DNA of 64,000 nucleotides from Anopheles merus. Its lineage: Eukaryota; Arthropoda; Insecta; Diptera; Culicidae. The DNA is taken from assembly GCF_017562075.2 (NCBI RefSeq), contig NC_054083.1, positions 30,475,558 through 30,539,557 on the forward strand. The letters are read 5' to 3'. This document shows positions 44,323 through 54,647 of the stretch, piece after piece (positions within the stretch are counted from its first letter, which is position 1; the number at the start of each line of letters is the position of its first letter). The notes beneath the pieces are model-generated. The model was given only the letters and a program-made list of their open reading frames with translations, made no database searches and was not told where the DNA came from. A program made the position numbers and the translations under genes.

Positions 44323-46277
44323 AATAATAATAAGAAGATATATTAAATTATTTAAGAACCGATTGACTAACATGGGACTCACTCTCAAATAATGTATTGT
44401 TCGTCAAAGCTCTCCATATTATTCACACTTTCTCGTGCGTAGTAAACGAAATAATACTTGACCCACACAACACAGCTCCCAGCAACTGACCAACATGTAC
44501 AGGTTGATTAAACGTATTCAATTATGCAACCGACTGTTACAATGCACAGTGGGCAACGGCCATACAACCCATATAACCAAGATACCGAAAACGCCATCAA
44601 TTTCTTGTACTAAAAATCCAATTCCATCAAACAAAGCTAAAAAACTATCAGTTTGGTGGGTTAAGTCATACGGCCACAGAAGCAGCCACTTCAATGTTGT
44701 TGAAGTCAGATTTTTATGCACGGGCAATTTATTTGCTCAACATGTTTCACCTGTGTTAAAATGTTATTTAATTGTGCGAAGGAAGCAATTAAGCGTGTGT
44801 GTTTAAGTTGGTTTGTTGTAAAACAAACATGTTTTATGTATATGTGTATATGTGTGTTTGTTTACTTGCGAATGAACTCTTCCATTTCGCTGGTCAGTGC
44901 ATAGTTTATAGACTAATAATATTGCTGAAGTTGAAGTGCAGTGATGTAAGTGAATGAATTTAATCAACCGAGGAGTTAAAATCCTGTCCAGCATATTGAC
45001 CTTAGCCAACCCTTTACCAAACTTTTCCTCAAAGCATTTTTGGAAAAGGTGGCTTAAGGGTGGGCAAGATAAATACATCGGATCGGAACTGGCAGCTCCG
45101 ATTGTTCTAAAATTTGGTGGGTTAACGACTGAATCGACCACCACAAACCCACGTGGGTTTGAAGTGGTTTTACAGTGGGTTAAGGACGATTTGGTTATTT
45201 GGGTAAACGCCGGGATGAAAATCAATTCCTCGTGCTATTGCAGTTTTTCTTCATTCAATAACATTGCTCTTACTACACAGACCAGTCCTGTACTAAAATC
45301 GTCAAGACAGCGAAAAACATTAATAGTTATCGCTCACAACATTAAATTATTGTGTAGTACTTAACAGCATCAACAATTATTGTTAAGAAATAAAACAAAG
45401 GCGGAGTAAATTCGTTACTAAAAACGATTTTTGAGTATTACGCGCTAAAAAAGCCGAGTTTTTCATGGTTAGTTTTGAAAAGAGCTTATTCCTATCTTAC
45501 GACCTTTTTCAAACTGTTTTTCTCTGTTCAGCTTTGTTTATTATGCCTGTTTGTTTCAAATGCCCGTTTATGACAGGTAGTTCGATACTTGTGGTGTATG
45601 GCTCATACAACAACACGTCAAAATCGCCCGCGCTATTTTCAAGAAAAAGTTCAATAATTTTCGGGGTCGCGGATGGTCGCAGCTAATTTCAACGTCAAAA
45701 CGTAGGAAAAATGTTGATCTTTCCGATGATATACGACACACGAGTGAAATCGAGTCGAATCATAAAAAAATTCACTCTCCAAATATCTAAAAATTCGGCA
45801 GTGATGTTTGGTTTTCAATCATTAATGAACTTTAAAAACAAGTTTTTGCAAAATTTTCAGACATAACATCAAAGTATGACAAAAACCCTTTCCAATGACA
45901 CATTAATTATCAAAATCTAACTATCATATGCTAAAATATGATGGTTTATGTTCGGTCGAAAAATAGCTCAAATTTGGAACAAAAATACAAAGTTTACACT
46001 TTGACGGCCTATATCTCAGTAAGTTTAAGATAAAAACGTGAAATATTTTGGTTTCAACTAAGTTTAAGTATCTATTTTAAGAAAATGATTACGGTGTTAA
46101 CCTGCGATGAAGATGGTTTTTCGATTTTTATACAGGCGTTTGCCCAATGTGCAATGGAGTGGCGCCTCGGTAAGTAATCGAATCAGTGCAGCCTTCTATC
46201 GTATCGCGCAGCTTATTCATCGTTTCCAATTTAGCTAACTTAGTTATCTGTGATAAGAACATGTTACTGATAAGAAA
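44323..46277. other. spacer between cadherins, right part
   Basis: No gene was recognised. Overlapping frames on both strands at 44.5-45.4 kb centre partly on an 18-base perfect palindrome, CAAACCCACGTGGGTTTG (45144-45161), and show no domain. The rest is AT-rich single-copy-looking sequence. Confidence 0.45.
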
Positions 46278-46390
46278 TATAAAAACCCAAAGATTTGATG
46301 AAAGCTTCTCAGTTCGACAGAGTATCCCAACGCATTGTGTTAAAGTGTTGCCAGTGATTCAATGTAGATGCATGGGATCATTAATTTCCG
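46278..46390 (+). promoter_or_regulatory. candidate promoter and 5'UTR exon, cadherin 2
   Basis: TATAAAAA starts at 46278, and a TCAGTT initiator has its A at 46311, 33 bases downstream. The inferred exon ends at CCG|GTAAGT (donor at 46391). A matching acceptor (TTTCATTTCAG) ends at 48811, 43 bases before the cadherin-2 ATG. The model gives a ~2.4-kb 5'UTR intron. The TATA-initiator spacing equals that of the candidate for cadherin 1. Confidence 0.45.
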
Positions 46391-48811
46391 GTAAGTTATC
46401 AAAAGCGAGCAGTGATATAATATGGATTTACAAATCACTGTGTTACAATAGGAAAATGTGCAAAGGCCGTGTGTTACAGTGTTAAAGTGCGTATGGATGA
46501 CTAAAATGTGATTTTTAAGTATTACTAATTGTTTATCACCATTATTGAGCCTTAAGGGATCTTCATAATTAAAGCTATTCTATTGCAAAACAGTCAAGAT
46601 TCAACAGAGAAAAGCTGCACTGCACTACACTACATCACTAGAGAAAAATTTGATCAGGAAACAGTAAACTGACCTGCAAAATGCCGCGTACGATTATTTT
46701 AAAACGACTGCTTGCCAATATATTTATTTATTTGATAAACAATATTGTTTCGAGAGCTATCAAATTCAACTTTTAAAGTATTCAAAATCGACTTCCAAAC
46801 GGACTATTAACATCCAATTTACTAAATTCAATTTTGATCAGATTACTGAAAATGAACTTTCATTATAAATATTTACTATGGAAGAAATACGAAGCATATG
46901 ACAAAAAATACATAAAAATCTTGTGAACACGTAATTTAGTACCACACAACCGTATCCATCGCACGCACATCCGCACATCCTAGCTACGTGTAGAGTGGTC
47001 CAAATGTCCGTTTAATCCCGCATCGTAGTTGTAGTACCCATCGCGTGTATCAAACAGATCACTGGACTGCAACCATTAGATTTTACGTGTATTTCAATGC
47101 TATTTAATGAAAATAAATGAATACTTTAATGAAGTTCGTGTCAGTTCTATATTTTTTTTAAACAAAGTTTAACTCATTTAATGATCAAAAACATCATGTC
47201 GTATTTTATTATTGCATTTTAAATAAAATGTAGTTTGAAGATACATTATATTACACCAGAATCGTGTACCAATTTCCTTACTTAAATAAATTATTGAAAA
47301 CATGGTATATCATCCATGCTCCATTAGAAATGAAATAAGGGTTTCACAAAATGGCTTCTAGTCGTCAATTTTTTATGGCGTTGTTAAGACATATTGGATG
47401 TTTAGATTGAAAGAAAGGTTCCCATTATTTACAACGATGTCAAAATCATCGCTCTAAACCTTTACATTTGAACATTTTAACAAACATTCAAACTTTTTGG
47501 TTATATAATTGGCTCTGCGAACATGTTTCATAAAATTTGGCTCTTGACTTTAGGTCGCAAAGTTAGCCGGTCTCTGTTCTAGACGATTCGGAACCATTCC
47601 CTTAGCTGTAATTTACTGTTATCATTCTGTTATCGACTTGAATATGAAAAACAACATGTTATCACTAGTTTACTTTATGTGCTTACGTTATATGGTTTTC
47701 CAAGAAGGAGATAATTCGATACAAAATACCGCAAGGTTTCGCAATCTTTAGGAAGATTAAACGATTACGAATAAGACAAAGGCGTCACGAGTTCAGCTGT
47801 GAGTAAGTAGGACAATAAAAGCACCTACAAATCTGCTGAATCACTACCCCACTCTATGACTCACTCTGTACATTTGTATGGCGCATTTTACCAGGTACAA
47901 GTTATTTAGCGTATTGTTAAATAATATTAAAAATTAGTAGTCAAAACCGCGTTAAGTAATGTGTAATGTAAAGTGACGTCGTTTTACTGAATACAGTGCA
48001 GTTGCTGCTTTGTGTGATTAAGGATCTACTCCTCCTTACGAAATATTGATTATCCTGCTGTGGGGACTTAATACCTGCGTACACACGACGCCCATGGGCC
48101 TGCCTATGCTCGAATGTAGAGCCGATAGCATACGATTATATCTTCACCATTAACGTAAGAGGGAAAGGCTTATACTACGAACGTACTCGAAAGGTATGCA
48201 TGCTTTTCTCATCAGGTTCTAAAGGCAAGGACAAGGCAAAAGAGACGCAGAAAAGTTTTCTCACGGCTACACATGACCTCTAGACGCGTTGTCTATGCGT
48301 CTCGTTCGGTATCACATCGGCATACGGCAGGTAAGCAATACAACTTCAGCTACCTGATATGCATACATGTTTATCGAACACAACTATTCAGTTCGGCTCG
48401 GTAAACTTCCGAAGGACACCGGAACAAAGACTTTTTCATGATTTTGTATGACTTCGGCTGTTTTGGACCTCACGTGTGAACACAGGCAATGAGTTACTGA
48501 TCGCTAGCCCCATTAGTGGCACAGGCATGCCTAGACCAACAACGGCTGTTGTGTCAAAGGATAAGAAAAAAGTAGGCGAACTATGGCCTAGTATAGTCTT
48601 GGTTTTGGTCTACCAATGTTTGTGTTTGTTGTGTCGTTTTATGATTCACTGGTAGATCTCATAGGGAGGAATAGGGTATGTAGGATGTAGATGTTGTTTG
48701 TTCACGTTTGCTTCTTCAAATGAGGGATCATTGACATTACATTAAATTATAACAACAAAACATTGATAGAGGTTAAACAAACGACTGCGAACTTATCTTA
48801 TTTCATTTCAG
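46391..48811. other. probable 5'UTR intron of cadherin 2
   Basis: AT-rich sequence without recognisable genes. It contains a SINE tail fragment near 48.5 kb. The stretch from 48.0 to 48.5 kb is richer in GC but shows no domain. Confidence 0.4.
48505..48572 (+). mobile_element. SINE 3' fragment (subfamily A)
   Basis: About 68 bases match the end of the subfamily-A SINE: a TAGCCCCATTAGTGGCACAGGCATGCC-like stretch, then AACGGCTGTTGTGTCAAAG and an A/G-rich tail. The head is absent. Confidence 0.6.
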
Positions 48812-48854
48812 AAAGGCATAACGCGAACGGAATTCAAACAAAACCAACAGAAAA

Positions 48855-51800
48855 ATGAAACCGTTTAAGCTGATTGTAATCTTCATGATTGTATCATTCT
48901 GCATCAATGCGCATGCAGCAAATATTCAAGCCAAGAATGAAGCTGAAAATGACACAATAAGTCTCACCGTCGACTCGATTTATATTCCCTTGTTTACCAA
49001 GATTCCATCAGCGCCCATCGCACTCAATGAAACATACGACCAATTCAATACAGCAATAGCCGAACTTGAGGCAAATACGAATTTAAATGATGGAACAAAT
49101 ATTATATTTGATCTCGTTCTAGATAATGATGCCATACCTAACATACAAAATACATTTATCTTAGAGCAGGTCAATAACACCGCATACATAAAGCTGGGAG
49201 GCAAACTTGACTATGAAAAGGTGCAAGAATATAGAATCACGGTACGAGCAATGAATGTAAAGGGCTTGAAGGCAGAAGCAGTGGTTCTAATCAAGATCCT
49301 GGACGAGAACGATAATATTCCAGAGATCACAGGAAACCTTAATGGAGTTATACTGGAGCACGAGCCAGCAGGCACGTTTGTGATGCAAGTAAAGGCACAT
49401 GATAATGACGGGACATCGAGCCACAACATCGTATCATACCGACTCGAAGGAACTGCTCGACAGTATTTCCACATTGACAGTAAAACTGGCAACATTACGT
49501 CATTGGTGGAGTTCGATCGTGAGGCGAAGGATATTTATCCTGTAACTGTGATTGTCGAAGATAACTCACCGTCCGTGCTGTTCAATAATGGAAAGCCAAA
49601 CAGTGCGGTAAAACAGTTGTTCATAAGAGTTTTGGACAAAAACGATCATCCACCACGGTTTGATGAACAATACTACGAGGTGAACAACATACCAGAAGAC
49701 GCTGACATCAATACAAGTGTTATCAAGGTGAAGGCAATGGATATGGACAAAGATCCCAAGATTAAATACAGCATAATAGAGAATAACATTGGAAAGGCAT
49801 TTAAGATCGATGAGGACACCGGACTTATTTCAGTTAACAAAAAGCTCGACTATGAATCGATTCAAGAATACGATTTAGTCGTGCAGGCCTATGACGGCCG
49901 TTTTAAAAGCACAACCAACGTATGGATTCAAATAAAAAATCTGAATGACATTGCACCGCAAATTTTGACCTTAACAAACGTCACGATCAAGGAAAACACC
50001 ATTCCTTTGGATTGTATTGCAAATTTGTGGGCCTATGATCCAGACATCGAGAATTTCGAGTACCCACAAAACATACAATATGCACTTCCCAAAGAACACC
50101 AGCACCTCTTAAGCATCGACGACAAAGGATGTCTTAAACTGCTCCAGCCTCTTGATCGTGATCCTCCACATGGGCAAGAAGTGATACAAATCAATATTAC
50201 CATTACAGATGAAAATGGTAAGGGAAGAACGGTGATGGAAACAGTTTACATCTTCGTTGAAGACATTAACGACAACGCGCCCCAGCTCACCAATAGAATG
50301 CCAGTTGTGTGGAGTGAGAACCGCCCTTCAGCCATGATCACGAAGCTGACTGCAAAAGACGCTGATGGAGAGCACAATGGACCGCCGTTCTTCTACAGTG
50401 TTGATCCCGATGCCCCAACCGAAATCAAAAATCGCTTCCAGACTGTAGGTGATGAGCTGTATTCATTGGTGGAGTTTGATCGGGAGCAGCAGAAACAATA
50501 CTTGGTACCGATACTGATTCGAGACTCGGGTCACAAACCGATGAGCGCCGTCAGCAAACTGTTGGTGGTGATTGGTGACAAAAATGACAACGAAATGCAA
50601 ATGGGCCAGAGCCACATTCTCGTCAACAATTACGAAGGCAAGCTTGCAGATACGCAGTTAGGACGAGTGTATGTCAGCGATCCAGATGATTGGGATGTAT
50701 CAGACAAGATGTTTCTTTGGGATGAGATGACGCCCGAGACGAATAGGAAGCTCTTCAAGCTCAACTTCAACACCGGTATGATCACGATGATAAAAGGCAC
50801 ACCCGAAGGAATATACAATCTAGCGTTCACTGTGATTGAAGAATCATCCTATTTTCCACGCCACAACGTATCTGTTCGAGTGACGGTGACAGTGAAGAAT
50901 ATCTCGGCGAAAACAGTCAACCAGAGTGGATCGATTCGCTTCTACAATGTAACTGCTGAGACATTCATATCTCAGACACTGGGTGAGCTCAACACTCCCA
51001 TGTATCGACTTCAGCAAAGCATTGCAAGCATTCTGGATACCAGCCCAGATCAGGTGGACATATTCACGATCAACAATCGTAAGCTTGCCCGGGGTGCATT
51101 CTTGGACGTGTTCTTTACAGTAGATGATACTATTTACACATCGTCAGAGGTCTTAAATGCAGTGTTAAGTTTGCATCTACGCCAATTGGAGGAAGACGTC
51201 GGGTATCGGATTGTGACGGTTGGTATCGATGAGTGCATCGAGAAAGGACATACATGTACACAGACATGCAAGAACAAGGTCCTTAAAACAGCAAAACCAA
51301 TCGTAGTGAACACCAACACTAGCTCGTTTGTGGGAATGACCACATTGGTGCAAGCACAATGCATCCCACAGATAGAATCTTCGCTAGTAGCATGCTTCAA
51401 CGGTGGCACTTTCCAGAATGGTAAATGTAATTGTCCCATGGGGTTCGAAGGTTCCCTGTGTGAGAAATTGGACATCTGTTTTGATGGAAGTGGGTATGCA
51501 ATCTATCCATCGATCAACAGTGGCAACGTAAACAACATCAGCATTGAGTTATTGCCCCGACATAAAGACGGGTTGGTATTCTACATGGGTCCTCTGAAGT
51601 ATGACCCATCTTTGAAGACATCACCTTTTCTGGCATTAGAAATCAACGATGGTATGTTGGTCTTACTATTGGATTATGGAACTGGGACGAGCCGTTTCGA
51701 GCATCAACAAATAGTTTTACACGAGATTATTAAAGTTCAGGTTATTTTACAGCCATATAGGATTGAGATAAAAACAGTGACCAATAAGATGGTGAGCAGT

Positions 51801-52286
51801 AGGAGTCATTATGAAAATAAGGATTGGAGTGGGTTTCTTACAGGTAATGTGTCTCTTCAACTAGGAGTTTCATCAATTAGTCTCGATAAGCTGGGATCGC
51901 TATACAGCTGGAAATATGTACCATTTACGAAGAGTTTTGATGGTTGTCTACGCAATCTTACAATAAACGGGCGCACGATAGACTTTACCCAAACGAGTCA
52001 AAAACATAATATTTTATTCATTTCCCAGGGATTCACAGCAATAGGTGAACAAATTTTGTTGGTATCGATTGTAACTTCAAGTATAGCGATAATGGCGATG
52101 TCGATAGTAATCGTTATACGATTAAAGGACTACTTACAATCATGGATTGAGATATTAATCAGAAAACTGCAAACAAAATCAATTGACACGATGGTAGAAT
52201 TGCATCCTGCACCTGAACAATTACCATCTTTTACCGAAGTCGATGAAAGATGTGTCGGATTGTTGAGTGGTATGTCAACTCATTAA
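48855..52286 (+). CDS. intronless neural-cadherin-like protein 2
   Basis: A single 1,143-residue frame. A signal peptide (1-21) precedes five cadherin repeats (about 44-155, 156-268, 269-370, 371-478, 479-584) with LDENDN, DKNDHPP and EDINDNAP linkers. Then come a membrane-proximal region, an EGF-like module (847-869) and a laminin-G domain (~876-1033). One membrane segment (~1066-1089) and a 54-residue cytoplasmic tail follow. The architecture matches insect classical DN-cadherins. The tail is too short for, and does not resemble, the catenin-binding region, so linkage to actin by that route is doubtful. Repeat 1 resembles repeat 3 of the sister gene at 35.6-38.8 kb. Residues ~690-940 are almost identical to that gene. 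Both may be retrocopy-derived or ancient intron-loss duplicates. Confidence 0.87.
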   Translation: MKPFKLIVIFMIVSFCINAHAANIQAKNEAENDTISLTVDSIYIPLFTKIPSAPIALNETYDQFNTAIAELEANTNLNDGTNIIFDLVLDNDAIPNIQNTFILEQVNNTAYIKLGGKLDYEKVQEYRITVRAMNVKGLKAEAVVLIKILDENDNIPEITGNLNGVILEHEPAGTFVMQVKAHDNDGTSSHNIVSYRLEGTARQYFHIDSKTGNITSLVEFDREAKDIYPVTVIVEDNSPSVLFNNGKPNSAVKQLFIRVLDKNDHPPRFDEQYYEVNNIPEDADINTSVIKVKAMDMDKDPKIKYSIIENNIGKAFKIDEDTGLISVNKKLDYESIQEYDLVVQAYDGRFKSTTNVWIQIKNLNDIAPQILTLTNVTIKENTIPLDCIANLWAYDPDIENFEYPQNIQYALPKEHQHLLSIDDKGCLKLLQPLDRDPPHGQEVIQINITITDENGKGRTVMETVYIFVEDINDNAPQLTNRMPVVWSENRPSAMITKLTAKDADGEHNGPPFFYSVDPDAPTEIKNRFQTVGDELYSLVEFDREQQKQYLVPILIRDSGHKPMSAVSKLLVVIGDKNDNEMQMGQSHILVNNYEGKLADTQLGRVYVSDPDDWDVSDKMFLWDEMTPETNRKLFKLNFNTGMITMIKGTPEGIYNLAFTVIEESSYFPRHNVSVRVTVTVKNISAKTVNQSGSIRFYNVTAETFISQTLGELNTPMYRLQQSIASILDTSPDQVDIFTINNRKLARGAFLDVFFTVDDTIYTSSEVLNAVLSLHLRQLEEDVGYRIVTVGIDECIEKGHTCTQTCKNKVLKTAKPIVVNTNTSSFVGMTTLVQAQCIPQIESSLVACFNGGTFQNGKCNCPMGFEGSLCEKLDICFDGSGYAIYPSINSGNVNNISIELLPRHKDGLVFYMGPLKYDPSLKTSPFLALEINDGMLVLLLDYGTGTSRFEHQQIVLHEIIKVQVILQPYRIEIKTVTNKMVSSRSHYENKDWSGFLTGNVSLQLGVSSISLDKLGSLYSWKYVPFTKSFDGCLRNLTINGRTIDFTQTSQKHNILFISQGFTAIGEQILLVSIVTSSIAIMAMSIVIVIRLKDYLQSWIEILIRKLQTKSIDTMVELHPAPEQLPSFTEVDERCVGLLSGMSTH

Positions 52287-52631
52287 ATCAATTTTGATAT
52301 TTTCTAGTGGTTCCATAATCTCTTAGCTAGAGTAGCAATATCTTTTAATTTTATAGTATAACAGTGACCGTTCGACATCATAGGACAGAGAGACAGAAAA
52401 TAAGTTGAACAAAATATTAGATCATCAAAGGATAATCACTTTAGCTAGTTCGTACTAATTTTAAGATAATTATCTTGTAAAAATAATACTTTTAACTTTT
52501 TATATGTAGAAATGTTAATCAAAAATAAAGGGTTGGTAGGTTGAGAGTATACAGATCTCGGTCCAATGCTCTTTTCCATACACCTTCCCATTTTTTTTGA
52601 AGTTCTTACATTTCTCAACCGATAATCTCTA
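52287..52631. other. 3' flank of cadherin 2
   Basis: An AT-rich stretch that presumably holds the 3'UTR. AATAAAGG at ~52.53 kb is a possible polyadenylation signal. Confidence 0.45.
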
Positions 52632-52814
52632 TCAGGCTAGTTTAGCAATCTCACATTCTGCTGCTACCTCATTAATACTTCGTAACATAAATGATTTAAC
52701 AATATATTGAATACTATAAGCATAATACAATCCAACATTCGGTAACTGCTTGTCGTGTCTAATTACTAGTTGAAAACCCACGTTACCAGTAAGAAACCCA
52801 CTCCATTTCCTCAT
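52632..52814 (-). pseudogene. relic of a third cadherin laminin-G region
   Basis: On the minus strand the frame starts KWSGFLTGNVGFQL, very close to DWSGFLTGNVSLQL of cadherin 2 (residues ~990-1003). After that the similarity fades. The DNA matches 'tggagtgggtttcttac.ggtaa' of the neighbouring gene. It points to an old, mostly deleted third copy in the opposite orientation. Confidence 0.6.
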
Positions 52815-53436
52815 TTCATAACGATTTTCTTAAACGACCAATGATAATAATAGCATTGCTATTCTATCACGCATCCACCAAGGACGCTACGCGACATACA
52901 AGTTCACACTGTCAGATAAAATGCTGGAGTAAAATCATAACAACTAATCATTGGATTTCTTCTTGGGTCATCATGATCATGTCATGTTTATGCACGTTGC
53001 TGAAATAAAATTAATGTAACATTTTTCTTATATTTTTCAGCAAACAACCCCATGGCGATTACCATCAAGGCATATACTAGTAGCAATCAATTTTACTACA
53101 AATAATATTTATTACTATTTTTTCAGGATCTTCTGTTTCAACAACTGCTGTAATTGGTGGATACTTGCCTCCGTCTATAAGCTCAAGCCTCCGAGCTGTG
53201 ACTCAAGTCAAATCAGTTGTAAATCAGTCACCCAAACGAGATTGATGTCCAAAAGATGCATGGTATTTAGGGGTCATGTACGAATGAAGAAACATAAATA
53301 AGGGTAACTTTTGAAACACGTGCCTTTGCAAAAGAGTTAGTTAAAGGAACGTTTTAAAAACAAAATTTATTTATTTATGACGATGAATTAACCTCCCACC
53401 CGCCATTTAGTATGTTTTATCATTCTTGGTATTTTG

Positions 53437-53632
53437 GGCGACCCCGTGGTAAAGTTCAACTCGAGTGACTCGAAAGCATGCACATTATTGGTTCAAGCCT
53501 CGAATGGACCGTCCCCCCTAGCAAGGACTGACTATCTGGCTGCGTGGTACCTGAATAAGTCTCGAAAGTCGTTTACAGACAGGCATGTGCGTGTTGGACG
53601 TTATGCGAGAAAGAAGAAGAAGAAAGCGATTT
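53437..53632 (+). mobile_element. SINE (subfamily B)
   Basis: The copy runs from GGCGACCCCGTGGT through TTGGTTCAAGCC and GACTGACTATCTGGCTGCG to AAGTCTCGAAAGTC, TTGGACGTTATGCGAGAAAG and a GAA tail. It is uninterrupted and thus shows the arrangement broken by mariner at 43.2-44.1 kb. Confidence 0.8.
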
Positions 53633-53770
53633 AAAAATTAAATTTAATATTATTCTCTCGGGGTTTTGCAAGTCAGAATTAAATATCACCCATTTTCACT
53701 GCAAGTGCAATTTCACAAGCTCTAAATTCACTCTGGCTGTTAACCGTAGAGTTGGCAACCAGATTTACAC

Positions 53771-54079
53771 ACGTAAGTTGGCAACCGGCATACCCGGGTA
53801 TTCCACACGTTTTGATGCAAAAAATTAACGATTTTCATAGGTAAACAATGCTTTCTATATTTTAATGCTGTAAGCAAAATGCAGACCATATATTCTCTTC
53901 TATTTCATTTATTCATTAAGTTTTTTTCGTTTTATTATAAAAACAACGGTCAAATTTAAATTTGGAATCGCTTGAATTTGACTCGAAAATAAGCAAAATA
54001 CGAAAAGAGGAAGAAGAGAAACGTCATTCTCCACACAAAATGTATGGAATACCCGGGTATGCTGGTTGCCAACTGACGT
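53771..54079. repeat. 309-bp element with ~35-base inverted ends
   Basis: The left end reads ACGTAAGTTGGCAACCGGCA and continues through TACCCGGGTATTCCA. The right end is its reverse complement with two mismatches. Additional copies of the GGCAACC and ATACCCGGG words lie just outside, at ~53.75 and ~54.23 kb. No clear target duplication and no coding capacity were seen. Confidence 0.65.
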
Positions 54080-54328
54080 GGTAAAGTTAAAAAAAATCAA
54101 AATAAAATACTTACAGGCTGTTTAAAATTACAACTTATGCACCAAAAAATCATAAATTAAAAGTTGGGAGGCTACGGAAAATTTCAGATCAATAAAAGCA
54201 ATGAATCAAAAGTTATTGCAGTTCGAAGCTGAAAAAATACCCGGGATTCGGTTGCCAACTTAAAGGTTAAACGTTGATGTTTTTGCCATCCCTGATCTAT
54301 TTTACCAGGTTTCAAAAAGTTGTTTTAT

Positions 54329-54333
54329 CACCT
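54329..54333 (+). other. left 5-bp target duplication of the BEL element
   Basis: CACCT directly precedes the 5' LTR and is repeated directly after the 3' LTR at 62614-62618, marking one integration event. Confidence 0.9.
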
Positions 54334-54647
54334 TGTCGCTGACGACAATTTAGGCTTAAAAAACAAAGCGTTGCTAGGTCAATAAATGCTGACTAGCTAC
54401 GTTATGCAACGCGCCAGCGATGCGCGCTGGTTTAACGATTAAATGGAAAATAGGCTAAGAAGAATAGACTAAGAAAAATATGCTGATCGACGACGGTCAG
54501 CATTTTTAGAGTATAAAATCAATTGAATAAACTAATGAATCGATTATTTGCCAAGAACCAGTTGGTGCGTTATTATTGTGCTTAAGTCGGCGTGTACTGT
54601 GCCTGTCTTAAGCTGCTGCTCCGAAAGACACTTTCGTGTGCGCGACA
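54334..54647 (+). repeat. 5' LTR of the BEL element
   Basis: 314 bp starting TGTCGCTGACGACAATTTAG and ending GTGTGCGCGACA. It contains TATAAAAT, AATAAA words and inverted stretches such as CGACGACGGTCAGCAT facing ATGCTGATCGACG. Confidence 0.95.

Noticed and set aside
44113..44388. Poly-serine open frame
   Set aside because: It is the reverse strand of the GAA microsatellite.
44954..45364. Overlapping frames on both strands
   Set aside because: Their shared core comes from a palindrome, and neither has a domain.
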